The position numbers were made by a program, and so were the translations under genes. Below are positions 1 to 6,665 of a stretch of 64,000 bases of DNA, piece by piece. Source of the DNA: Candidatus Undinarchaeales archaeon. GTDB lineage: Archaea > SpSt-1190 > JASMDC01. The DNA lies in contig JASMDC010000011.1 of NCBI GenBank assembly GCA_030753015.1, positions 28,844 through 92,843 of the forward strand. The letters run 5' to 3'. Position 1 is the first letter of the stretch, and the number at the start of each line of letters is the position of its first letter. The notes beneath the pieces are model-generated. The model did not search any database. It was not told the origin of the DNA and saw nothing but the letters and a program-made list of their open reading frames with translations.

Positions 1-88
1 CACATGGGATGTAGACGATGAAGAGTGGGCGCGAATCGAGAAGGATCTGGTCTGCACGTGGCGTTCGTTCGAGGGGCGGCTCCTATGA
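1..88 (+). CDS. C-terminal end of a probable VapB-type antitoxin (cut by window edge)
   Basis: Reading from base 2, an open frame gives an acidic, Trp-containing C-terminus (TWDVDDEEWARIEKDLVCTW and eight more residues) ending in TGA at 86-88. That stop overlaps the ATG of the PIN-domain toxin as ATGA. A small gene ending inside the start of a vapC is the usual antitoxin position, and the translational overlap suggests coupled expression. The DNA-binding N-terminus lies outside the window, so the antitoxin class cannot be named. The call rests on position and the short tail only. Confidence 0.55.
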   Translation, partial: TWDVDDEEWARIEKDLVCTWRSFEGRLL

Positions 89-483
89 TCCCTTTATGCC
101 TGGACACGGACCTCTTGGTGGCCATACTTCGCGGCGACCCATCCGCCAGGCATTTTATCCTGGGCAATGAAAAAGGGACCCAGCTTGCGACGACGACCGT
201 AAACGCGTTCGAGGTCCTCTTCGGCGCGAACCGGTCGCGAAAGAGGAAGGAGAACCTCCTTGCCACCAACAGATTGCTCAGCAGGCTTCACATCCTTCCC
301 CTCGACCTCGAAAGCGCGGACGAGGCCGCATCCCTGTTCGCCTCGCTCCACGACAAGGGGTGCCCGCTAGATCTTCGGGACACGCTCATCGCCGCTATCG
401 CCCTGACGAAGGGCTATGTTCTTGTCACGAGGAATACCAAGCACTTTGACAGGGCGAAGGAGCTCGGTACCAAGATCTGGTAG
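85..483 (+). CDS. vapC: PIN-domain ribonuclease toxin, VapC family
   Basis: The 132-residue product begins at ATG 85 (MIPLCLDTDLLVAILRG), where the PIN hallmark Asp is followed by the hydrophobic strand. A central EVLFGA helix carries the conserved Glu, and C-terminal DLRDTLIAA and VTRNTKHFD segments supply the remaining acidic residues of the Mg-dependent site. Length and motif order fit VapC toxins, which cleave RNA when freed from the antitoxin. A longer frame open upstream to base 25 would begin inside the antitoxin, so ATG 85, overlapping the antitoxin stop, is preferred. The known family role is stasis or addiction; the RNA target is not predictable. Confidence 0.9.
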   Translation: MIPLCLDTDLLVAILRGDPSARHFILGNEKGTQLATTTVNAFEVLFGANRSRKRKENLLATNRLLSRLHILPLDLESADEAASLFASLHDKGCPLDLRDTLIAAIALTKGYVLVTRNTKHFDRAKELGTKIW

Positions 484-727
484 CGGTAGTGGGGTGCAGG
501 ACGGCGGCAGGTTCACCGTTGAGCTGCGCGGCGAGACGGCGCCGTACCTCAAGGTCACCCCCTCCATGGACAGGCTGTCCGATAATTCGTAGATCCTGTC
601 GCTTCAAGGCCTCTGAACCATGTCACAGGAAGTGTGCACCCTAACTTCTATGGGGGTGATATTCAGCACCTGGATGGAAAGAGGCCCTCAAACAAGGTCA
701 ATAAAGTTGTGCACCCTAACTTCAGTC
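484..727 (+). other. Intergenic stretch with a 32-codon frame and a direct repeat
   Basis: Between vapC and the small basic gene there is no full gene. A GTG frame at 494-592 encodes 32 residues (VQDGGRFTVELRGETAPYLK and a short tail). It reads like protein but has no clear start signal or homologue that I recognise, so it may be a gene remnant. The rest carries the 16-bp direct repeat listed separately and an AT-rich patch (CAATAAAG near 700) that may be a promoter for the gene at 728. Confidence 0.3.
633..723 (+). repeat. Pair of 16-bp direct repeats before a small gene
   Basis: TGTGCACCCTAACTTC occurs at 633-648 and again, identically, at 708-723, 75 bp apart, just before the ATG at 728. 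They could be binding sites, target duplications or the ends of a small mobile element. A decayed transposase lies 0.4 kb downstream, so a mobile origin is possible. Confidence 0.6.
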
Positions 728-937
728 ATGGTGTACACGGAGATCAAGACGATCAAAGGACGGCAATACAAGTACCTCCGCAAGTGCGTCCGGATCAACG
801 GCCGTGTAGTTCACAGGACAGTGAAGTACCTGGGCCCTTTGAAACCAAGATACAGATCCCAGAAAAAGAAGGCGATCCGATCAGACACTTACAACGGGTT
901 TGAGTCAGAAAGCTCACCTCATTCATGGGTGGGATGA
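728..937 (+). CDS. Small basic protein, unknown
   Basis: The frame from ATG 728 encodes 69 residues starting MVYTEIKTIKGRQYKYLRK. The N-terminal half, with KGR-x-Y-x-YLR, RINGRVVHRTVKYLGP, is a short beta-rich basic module seen at the N-terminus of various archaeal mobile-element and DNA-associated proteins (from memory, unverified). The C-terminal 25 residues look random, so the protein may be truncated. It sits between a direct-repeat pair and a tnpB remnant, consistent with a mobile-element fragment. An earlier in-frame start at 620 would cross both repeats and is less likely. Confidence 0.4.
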   Translation: MVYTEIKTIKGRQYKYLRKCVRINGRVVHRTVKYLGPLKPRYRSQKKKAIRSDTYNGFESESSPHSWVG

Positions 938-1079
938 ATGACGTGTTTCCCTGAAGGGAACCAAACCCGAAAGGTAAAAGGACCACATGAATACCGGTAT
1001 GTCGCCCCCCTTTGGTATTTATTGTTGAACGACCTCCTATTGTCTGGAGGGATGCTCAAGGGCCTTCAAGCGGTATTAA
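938..1079. other. AT-richer spacer between the small basic gene and the tnpB remnant
   Basis: No convincing gene. It contains a short hairpin near 950-963 (TTCCC TGAA GGGAA) and may be the decayed 5' part of the IS605-type element, since the recognisable transposase begins at about 1080. Confidence 0.3.
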
Positions 1080-1470
1080 GAGGCGACGCTCATCTGGAGC
1101 GATCAGTGGGATGCCTTCATCGGTCTGCTCCGCAACACGGCTGTAGCGGCCTGGGCGGAGCTGGTCGAGGTGGGCCCGAGGAACACATCACCGATATGCA
1201 GCTCGTGCGGGACATAGTTACCAGGGCGCAGACCCGCGTCCATCGATGCCCGCACTGCGGGTTCGAGGCGTATCCGGATGTGAACGTCGCAGAGAACATA
1301 CTCGTAGAAACTAGGGCTGGACGAGCCCGAAGTCACGCCTGTGGAGATCCCGCCTATACTCCCGCCATAGACGGGGGGGGGCAAGCGGAATCGCAGAAGC
1401 AGGAACTATACGCGGTGAGCCCATCGGGGCGATATACGCTGGAAGCCCGTGGATTTTATCCACGGGAGGA
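1080..1470 (+). pseudogene. tnpB: Decayed TnpB (IS200/IS605 family) C-terminal fragment
   Basis: In one frame (1080-1217) the residues read WSDQWDAFIGLLRN, then VEVGPRNTSPICSSCGT, which matches the end of the TnpB RuvC region and the first half of its zinc finger; it then hits an in-frame TAG at 1215-1217. The second half of the finger continues in another frame: HRCPHCGFEAYPDVNVAENIL, followed by a Gly/Arg-rich tail. The gene therefore has lost its N-terminal part, gained a nonsense codon and suffered a frameshift near 1235. TnpB proteins are RNA-guided nucleases; this copy cannot make one. A hairpin typical of the element's right end overlaps the 3' terminus. Confidence 0.85.
1446..1466 (+). 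mobile_element. Right-end hairpin of the IS605-type remnant
   Basis: CCCGTGGAT TTT ATCCACGGG forms a perfect 9-bp stem with a 3-nt loop at the 3' end of the tnpB remnant. IS200/IS605 elements end in subterminal hairpins recognised by TnpA, and the same region supplies the 3' end of the guide RNA. No tnpA gene is seen here. Confidence 0.7.
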
Positions 1471-1559
1471 TGTCACGATCGCTCCACAAGCAAGAATGGC
1501 ACCTTGCCCCGGACATCGAGGGCATGATACAGGATGACCACTTTATCAGTGGGATGATG

Positions 1560-2501
1560 TCACAGCCACTCCTGTTTGATGAAGTACACGACCGCCACTG
1601 CGGAGAACAACAGGCAGATGAGCATGATGATCCAGAACGCGTGGGGCGTCTGGTCGAGGGGCAGGGTGACGTTCATCCCGTAGATGCTCGACACGAGGGT
1701 GGGGAGCGAGAGGATGATGGTGATGGACGTGAGTATCTTCATCACCGTGTTGAGGTTGTTCGAGACCACCGATGAGTACGTCTCCATCGTCCCCTGGAGG
1801 ATGTTCGAGAAGATGTTGGCCATCTCGACGCATTGCTGGTTCTCGACGATGAGGTCGTCGAGAATATCCTCGTCCTCCTCGTAGAGCTTGACGACCTTGC
1901 CCTGGGACAGGCGTGCGAGCACGTTCCCGTTGCCCACGATGCCCGTGCGGAAGTAGATGAGGTCCTTCTGCAGCTCCATGAGCTCGATGATCTCCTCGTT
2001 CCGGATGGAGCTGAGAAGACCCGTCTCGATGTTCTGCATCTCCCGCTCGATGCTGGCCAGGTGGCGGAGGTAGGCGACGATAGTGCGTGAGATGACCTGG
2101 AGGAGGAACAGCGTCGTCTTTGAGGTGGCGAACGATCGCACCTTGTCCTCCCTGAACGAGTGGAGCACCGTCTCGTCCTCGAGGCAGACTGTGATGACGT
2201 GCTCCTCCGCGAGGATGATGCCGAGGGGGAGGGTGGACAGCTTGAGCCTGCCGCCTTCCTTCTCGCTCTTGATGGGGATGCGGATGATGAACAGGCGGCT
2301 TCCCGGTTCGATGTCGAGGCGGGAACGCTCGTCGTCGTCGAGGGGGAAGAGCATGTGGTCCTCTACAGCGGTGGTGTTCCCGAGCACCTTCCCCATCTCA
2401 TCAGGGGTCGGTCGGACCAGGTCGACCCAGTCGCCGGGCTTGACGTCGTCGACGAGCTGGAGGGTCTCGTCCGCAGCGTGCTTGCGGTAGATACGCATCA
2501 T
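1560..2501 (-). CDS. corA: CorA-family divalent metal channel
   Basis: This is a Mg2+/Co2+ (possibly Zn2+) channel of the CorA family. The soluble N-terminal alpha/beta domain fills residues 1-230, a long stalk helix follows, and two C-terminal transmembrane helices flank the signature YGMN at the pore mouth (YGMNVTLPL). The last residues, FIKQEWL, are the cytoplasmic basic tail. The 313-residue length is normal. ATG 2501 is chosen because GGTGGGG lies 9-14 nt before it; an in-frame GTG at 2516 would sit within that site. AT-rich sequence at 2550-2565 may be its promoter. It is a lone gene facing the tnpB remnant. Confidence 0.93.
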   Translation of the reverse strand: MMRIYRKHAADETLQLVDDVKPGDWVDLVRPTPDEMGKVLGNTTAVEDHMLFPLDDDERSRLDIEPGSRLFIIRIPIKSEKEGGRLKLSTLPLGIILAEEHVITVCLEDETVLHSFREDKVRSFATSKTTLFLLQVISRTIVAYLRHLASIEREMQNIETGLLSSIRNEEIIELMELQKDLIYFRTGIVGNGNVLARLSQGKVVKLYEEDEDILDDLIVENQQCVEMANIFSNILQGTMETYSSVVSNNLNTVMKILTSITIILSLPTLVSSIYGMNVTLPLDQTPHAFWIIMLICLLFSAVAVVYFIKQEWL

Positions 2502-2592
2502 GGTAAACGACCCCACCTAGGGCTCGGCGCCCTTTCTGGCGCGGAACATAAGAAAAGCATTTAACCTTGTCCTTGGCCGGGCAGCAGCGCCT

Positions 2593-3123
2593 TCAGGCCG
2601 TCTCCCAGGGCAGTTCTGGGCCTAGGGCGTCGAGGAACCACGCGTTGAGCCGACGCACGCGGTCGGTGGCCGTGTGGTCGGAGCCGAGCTCACGGATGAA
2701 CCGTGCTTCCGCCTCCTCGGGGGTACCGACACGAACGCCGAACACCAGGTTGTCGGCGAAGGCGACCACCCGCTCCTCCAGGCTCTCGGGCAGATAGTCG
2801 CGTACCGGCAGGCCCACCGTGGACGCCTCCTTCCGGTCGATACCGGCGCCGATATGAACTAGGGCGATCCGCGCGATGGTCTCGTCCTCGTCGCGGAGAA
2901 TGCGGTAGCCCTCGAGACAATGATCGATCCCGTGGGAGCGAGACCGGCCGATGTCGTGGAGCAGGGCGCCCGTCTCCACCAGCGCCACGTCAACAGGATG
3001 CCCGCGACCTCTCAGTGTCTCGGCGACCCGGCAGGCCAGCCGTGCCACCGTCCGGGAATGGTCGATGACGTGGGCCTCGAGACCTGACGAGGTCAGGAGC
3101 TCCTCAGCCCGTTCCCTGGTCAC
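2593..3123 (-). CDS. HD-domain phosphohydrolase, small archaeal HDIG type
   Basis: The 176-residue product has the HD metal-binding arrangement: HVIDHSRTV, then LLHDIGRSRSHGIDH, then a downstream D in AFADNLVFG. HDIG proteins hydrolyse phosphate esters, often nucleotides; the substrate is not predictable. It resembles the archaeal TIGR00295-like set. The start is taken as GTG 3123, which overlaps the end of the HIT gene by 20 bases; GGAGGG lies upstream inside hit. A longer frame to 3411 would run inside the HIT gene and is rejected. Last gene of a four-gene operon with hit, the NFACT gene and an unknown gene. Confidence 0.85.
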   Translation of the reverse strand: MTRERAEELLTSSGLEAHVIDHSRTVARLACRVAETLRGRGHPVDVALVETGALLHDIGRSRSHGIDHCLEGYRILRDEDETIARIALVHIGAGIDRKEASTVGLPVRDYLPESLEERVVAFADNLVFGVRVGTPEEAEARFIRELGSDHTATDRVRRLNAWFLDALGPELPWETA

Positions 3124-3598
3124 CGGCAAGGATGTCCCTCCGCGCCCGGAGCTTCTCGACCACCGTGTCCAGGGGCTCGAGCTGGATGCGGGTTCCTGCC
3201 GCGATGTCCATGAAGCCCATCTCGTTCGGGTACCGGGGGACCACGTGAGCATGGAGGTGGGGGATGCTCGCTCCCGAGAACACTCCTTGGTTGATACCGA
3301 TGTTGAAGCCCTTGGGCGTGAACACCTCCTCGAGCAGCTGAACGCTCCGTTCCATGAGGGTGTAGAACGACCCGCGCTCGTCGGACCGGAGGTCGGCCAG
3401 GGTCTCGACATGCCGCAAGGGGATGATGAGGAGGTGACCGGGATTGTACGGGTAGATGTTCAGCACGACCATCGTGTGATCGTTGCGGTACACCTCGTAG
3501 TCGGGATCGGCCCCTTCGCGAACAGCACAGAGGATGCATCCCTCTGGCCGCTCCCCGCGGACGTACTCTCCCTTCCATGGAACGGTGAGATACGTCAT
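3104..3598 (-). CDS. HIT-family nucleotide hydrolase
   Basis: A 164-residue histidine-triad protein. The catalytic HLHAHVVPR lies near residue 115, preceded by an N-terminal CxxC-like GCILCAV segment, as in zinc-binding HIT proteins. Family members hydrolyse AppppA-type dinucleotides or aminoacyl/other AMP conjugates; the substrate is unknown here. Its ATG overlaps the stop of the NFACT gene by 4 bases and its end overlaps the HD gene, so the set is translationally coupled. Confidence 0.92.
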   Translation of the reverse strand: MTYLTVPWKGEYVRGERPEGCILCAVREGADPDYEVYRNDHTMVVLNIYPYNPGHLLIIPLRHVETLADLRSDERGSFYTLMERSVQLLEEVFTPKGFNIGINQGVFSGASIPHLHAHVVPRYPNEMGFMDIAAGTRIQLEPLDTVVEKLRARRDILAGDQGTG

Positions 3599-4719
3599 GA
3601 TGCGTCCTCCAGCTTCAGGACGATCCGTCCCTCGTCCTCCTTGATCTCCACGACCGCCTTGGCCTCGGGGAGACCGGCCTTGCTCCCCTCCTCCAGTCGC
3701 TCCTTGATCTCGTCCCAGCCCAGGCGCCGCCGGGCCGCGAGCAGGTTCGCAAGGATGTTCTCCACGAGCTGGAGGTTGGCGAAGATGAGGTCGCCGCGTT
3801 TGCGGTCCTCCACGGACGAGGCCTTGAACCCATCGAGGAAGCGCTCCTGTTTCGCAAGCGTCTCTTCCAGCGAGCGAACCTTCGATTGGCGCTTATCCTC
3901 GGCCGCCTTCTCGGCCCTGCCACCGGCGTGCTCCGTGTAGTGGTCGTCCAGGGCCTGGTTGAATGTGTCGAACGTCTCGCGTTCGGTCTCCCCGTCGATC
4001 AATAGCTTGAGCGGTGCAGGTCTCCCCCCGGTAGGCGTGTTCGGCGAGAGCTCGCCCTCGATCGCCTCGAGGAAGGCGGTCAGGAACGGGAACACCTTCC
4101 GCGCTACTTCTTCTGTGGTTGGCGCGTCCTTCTCAACGCTCGCGCGCAGGCACACCTCTTCTGCATACCTCCCACCGAGCCCGACCTCAACGGCCAGAGC
4201 GCGGACGAGGTCCCGTTCGGACGCGGCGAGCAGCTGGACGAAACCCTCCTCGTCAAGATCGTAGGGATCACTGGAGATGCTTGGCGGATACTCGTAGGAC
4301 CTCCCGTGGAGCACGTCCCTGTCCCGCCATCGCTGACGGGAGAGGAGACCGATGATGAGGCCCTCAGGGCCTAGAAGGGCCAGGTTGCCCTTGCTGAAGA
4401 GCTCGAGCAGGAGCACGCGTTCTCCAAGGTCGACCTCGACGATGCGATCGAAGCCGTACTGACGCACCTCCTTGATAACCTGGCCGCTAAGGTGCTTACG
4501 CAGCTGCATGGCGAGGGCCGTCGCCTGGATGGGGGCGCTCCTGCGCGTGACGCTGAGGTGGACGCTCCTGCCGGGGACCACGACCAGTTCGGCCTGGCCC
4601 GTCAGACGGGAGTAGAGGCGGATGCGGACCTCGTCCTCGAACTGGAACACCTTGTCCACACGAGCCCCCTCGAGGACCGCCAGCTCCTTGACGACAGCAC
4701 GCACGTCAGGGCTGCTCAT
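3595..4719 (-). CDS. NFACT-N / RqcH-like protein lacking the C-terminal NFACT-R domain
   Basis: The N-terminal half matches NFACT-N: LRKHLSGQVIKEVRQYGFDR contains the FDR motif that contacts tRNA in RqcH/Rqc2, followed by LFSKGNLALL and a GRSYEYPP turn. Residues about 200-345 form the long coiled-coil arm (LEETLAKQERFLDGF, NLQLVENILANLL). The protein then stops at 374 residues, where archaeal and bacterial relatives usually continue through NFACT-R for a total above 550. The stop overlaps the HIT start, so this is not an obvious frameshift. The family adds C-terminal Ala tails to stalled nascent chains on 50S subunits; whether this short form does so is open. Confidence 0.85.
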   Translation of the reverse strand: MSSPDVRAVVKELAVLEGARVDKVFQFEDEVRIRLYSRLTGQAELVVVPGRSVHLSVTRRSAPIQATALAMQLRKHLSGQVIKEVRQYGFDRIVEVDLGERVLLLELFSKGNLALLGPEGLIIGLLSRQRWRDRDVLHGRSYEYPPSISSDPYDLDEEGFVQLLAASERDLVRALAVEVGLGGRYAEEVCLRASVEKDAPTTEEVARKVFPFLTAFLEAIEGELSPNTPTGGRPAPLKLLIDGETERETFDTFNQALDDHYTEHAGGRAEKAAEDKRQSKVRSLEETLAKQERFLDGFKASSVEDRKRGDLIFANLQLVENILANLLAARRRLGWDEIKERLEEGSKAGLPEAKAVVEIKEDEGRIVLKLEDAS

Positions 4720-5186
4720 CGGCTCTGCCGTGATCTACCACCCCCGATCTTTAGCATCCATCCCAGTTCGCGCTCGCCGTACCGTCCCCATGCGTCACCG
4801 ACGCCCTCCCGCTCATCCTTATGGATGATGAGGGCCATGAGATTTACTGAGACCGCAGCGAGGACGGTCAGGTCACGGACATCCTTCATGTCAGCGTCCC
4901 GGCCAAGGATGCGGAGAGCGCTCACGGCACAAGAGTTCACCTTGCGAAGGATCCCGTGGTCCTCATCCTGCGGGGACGGCCATGGATTGTGGTCCACCTC
5001 GATCCCGAACCGCTCACGGAGATATGAGGGCTCGAACACGCGCTCCACCCGTTCATCGTCGACGAAGAGCTTGTAGTTCGCGATGGCATCCGATCGTGAG
5101 TCGAGCACAGCGATCTCCTCCATCGTGGGAACGCGTCCCTGCTCGAACACGGCACGGAGGACGTCGTTCGGGCGGATCCGGGGCAT
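4716..5186 (-). CDS. Unknown protein, first gene of the NFACT-HIT-HD operon
   Basis: A 156-residue soluble protein starting MPRIRPNDVLRAVFEQGRVP. No transmembrane segment or motif I recognise. It has an acidic middle and a helical C-terminal half (VLAAVSVNLMALIIHKDERE). The stop overlaps the next gene's ATG by 4 bases, tying it to the RqcH-like protein. A TATA element at 5208-5216 lies 26 nt before its ATG, so the mRNA is probably leaderless. A role in ribosome quality control is conceivable from context only. Confidence 0.75.
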   Translation of the reverse strand: MPRIRPNDVLRAVFEQGRVPTMEEIAVLDSRSDAIANYKLFVDDERVERVFEPSYLRERFGIEVDHNPWPSPQDEDHGILRKVNSCAVSALRILGRDADMKDVRDLTVLAAVSVNLMALIIHKDEREGVGDAWGRYGERELGWMLKIGGGRSRQSR

Positions 5187-5207
5187 GGTCGGGAGGAGGG
5201 CACACCA

Positions 5208-5216
5208 CTTAAAAAA
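5208..5216. promoter_or_regulatory. Shared TATA box between divergent genes
   Basis: CTTAAAAAA is centred 26 nt before the minus-strand ATG at 5186 and 30 nt before the plus-strand ATG at 5242. It is the only TATA-like element in the 55-bp gap, so it probably serves both directions. Confidence 0.65.
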
Positions 5217-5241
5217 TGTTACCTACGGCAATTGGACTGAA

Positions 5242-6108
5242 ATGCGCGTCGGTGTCGCCGTCTTCACGACCGCCGAGTTCTCAATGGACGATGTTGTCCA
5301 GAGGCTGGACGACATCGAGCGCTTGGGCGTGGGCCATGCCGAGCTGCGGTTCGGTGACGTGCCATTGGCGCGTGAGGGCTCACGCTTCAATCCTCGGGCC
5401 CTGACAGAGTTCCAGGACATCCTCTCCTCTTACAGCCTAACCCTCTCGGCCCACGCCGCCATCTACCAGGACGGGTTCCGGCTCAATCCTGCGCACCCGT
5501 CTGCGAGCGTACGCCGCAGGAGCCTTGAGCTTCTCCGCCTCTACCTCGACACCTGCGAACGGCTCGACGCGTCCCCGCTCATCACGCACCTCGGGAAGGT
5601 GTTCCCGGACGGAAAGGACGACGAGTGGCTCAAGGGGGGCGAGGCCGTAGCGGAGGCGAAGCGCACGGTGCCAGCACTGGCACACGATTCATCGGTCCCG
5701 CTGGTGATAGAGAACTCGAACGTCGATCCAGTCCGAGTGGCCGTGTTCGAGCGCCCCGAGGAGGTCGCCGACCTCGAGTTCCCGGTATGTCTGGACATCG
5801 GTCACGGATGGGTGTCCTCATCATACCATGGGTTCGAGCCCGAGGAGTTCGTACGGCTCCTAAAGAAGCGCATCGTCCACCTCCACGTCCACGACAATCT
5901 GGGGCGAGTCCATCCCGAAGGGGAGAGCAATCCCGAGGAGGGATGGGGCGACATACACCTGCCCATCGGGAAGGGGACATGCCCTGTGGAGCGCTTCCTC
6001 AAGGGACTCCGCGGATTCCGTGGCACGGTCGTGCTCGAGCAAGATCCGTTCAATCCAGAAGACGTACCGCCGGTAGTGCGACGGGTACGACAGCTCCTCG
6101 ATGGGTGA
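5242..6108 (+). CDS. Xylose isomerase-like TIM-barrel protein
   Basis: A 288-residue AP-endonuclease-2/xylose-isomerase-like barrel. Visible metal-site elements are HLGKVFP, the Glu in VIENSN, DIGHGW and HLHVHDN, followed by DIHLPIGKG and a late Glu in VLEQD. Such proteins are sugar-phosphate isomerases or epimerases or, less often, endonuclease IV relatives; the spacing fits the isomerase group. ATG 5242 is used because it lies 30 nt after the shared TATA box; an upstream in-frame extension to 5083 would overlap the divergent gene. Confidence 0.85.
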   Translation: MRVGVAVFTTAEFSMDDVVQRLDDIERLGVGHAELRFGDVPLAREGSRFNPRALTEFQDILSSYSLTLSAHAAIYQDGFRLNPAHPSASVRRRSLELLRLYLDTCERLDASPLITHLGKVFPDGKDDEWLKGGEAVAEAKRTVPALAHDSSVPLVIENSNVDPVRVAVFERPEEVADLEFPVCLDIGHGWVSSSYHGFEPEEFVRLLKKRIVHLHVHDNLGRVHPEGESNPEEGWGDIHLPIGKGTCPVERFLKGLRGFRGTVVLEQDPFNPEDVPPVVRRVRQLLDG

Positions 6109-6125
6109 CCGCCGCCCCAGAAACC

Positions 6126-6133
6126 TTTATCAA
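6126..6133 (+). promoter_or_regulatory. TATA box of prefoldin alpha
   Basis: TTTATCAA is centred about 27 nt before ATG 6157, implying a leaderless transcript. Confidence 0.6.
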
Positions 6134-6156
6134 TCCCACACGTCCCTGCATGCGCT

Positions 6157-6579
6157 ATGACCGACCCCAATGCCGCCGAAATGCAGCAGCGGCTCTACGA
6201 GATCGAGATCCTCAAGGAGAGGGCCCAGCAGATCCAGCTCCAGCTCATGAAGGTCGCCGAGACGCGTGAGAGCCTCGCGTTGACCAATGATGCGCTCGAG
6301 CGGCTCAAGGACCTGAAGAAGGGTAGCGAGGCGCTCATCCCCATCGGCTCGGGCGTGTACGTCTACACCAAGCTCGAGGATACCAAGAAGGTCATGGTCA
6401 ACATCGGGGGCGTCGTGGGGAGCAGGAGCATCCCCGACAGCATCACGTTCATCGATAAACAGCTCGAGAACCTCGAGAAGGGACAGGAAGGCCTGGAGAA
6501 GACCTTCAACGAGCTCAACGAGAACCTCCAGCAGCTCAAGCTGAGCATGCAGATGGAGCAGATCCCGCAGATGATGTGA
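6157..6579 (+). CDS. pfdA: Prefoldin subunit alpha
   Basis: A 140-residue protein with two long coiled-coil helices (residues 5-55 and 95-135) joined by a beta-hairpin region holding PIGSGVYVYTKL and GSRSIP. This is the alpha prefoldin plan, with two hairpins against one in the beta subunit. Prefoldin hexamers hold unfolded chains for the thermosome in the cytosol. The Met-rich C-terminus (MQMEQIPQMM) is unremarkable. It has its own TATA box at 6126-6133. Confidence 0.92.
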   Translation: MTDPNAAEMQQRLYEIEILKERAQQIQLQLMKVAETRESLALTNDALERLKDLKKGSEALIPIGSGVYVYTKLEDTKKVMVNIGGVVGSRSIPDSITFIDKQLENLEKGQEGLEKTFNELNENLQQLKLSMQMEQIPQMM

Positions 6580-6665
6580 TACGACCGCCCCGGTCGTGCG
6601 AAGGTTGAACGCGGGATAGCCGGAGAGCGAAAGGTAGTTATTCCAGCACGGCCTCATCTTCTAGT

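Noticed and set aside
1374-1381. Run of eight G as a regulatory or G-quadruplex site
   Set aside because: It lies in the decayed tnpB tail, is a single run and has no partner runs needed for a quadruplex.
2951-3940. A 329-codon plus-strand frame opposite the HIT/NFACT region
   Set aside because: It runs antisense to three genes with clear motifs (HIT, HD, NFACT) and shows no domain of its own.
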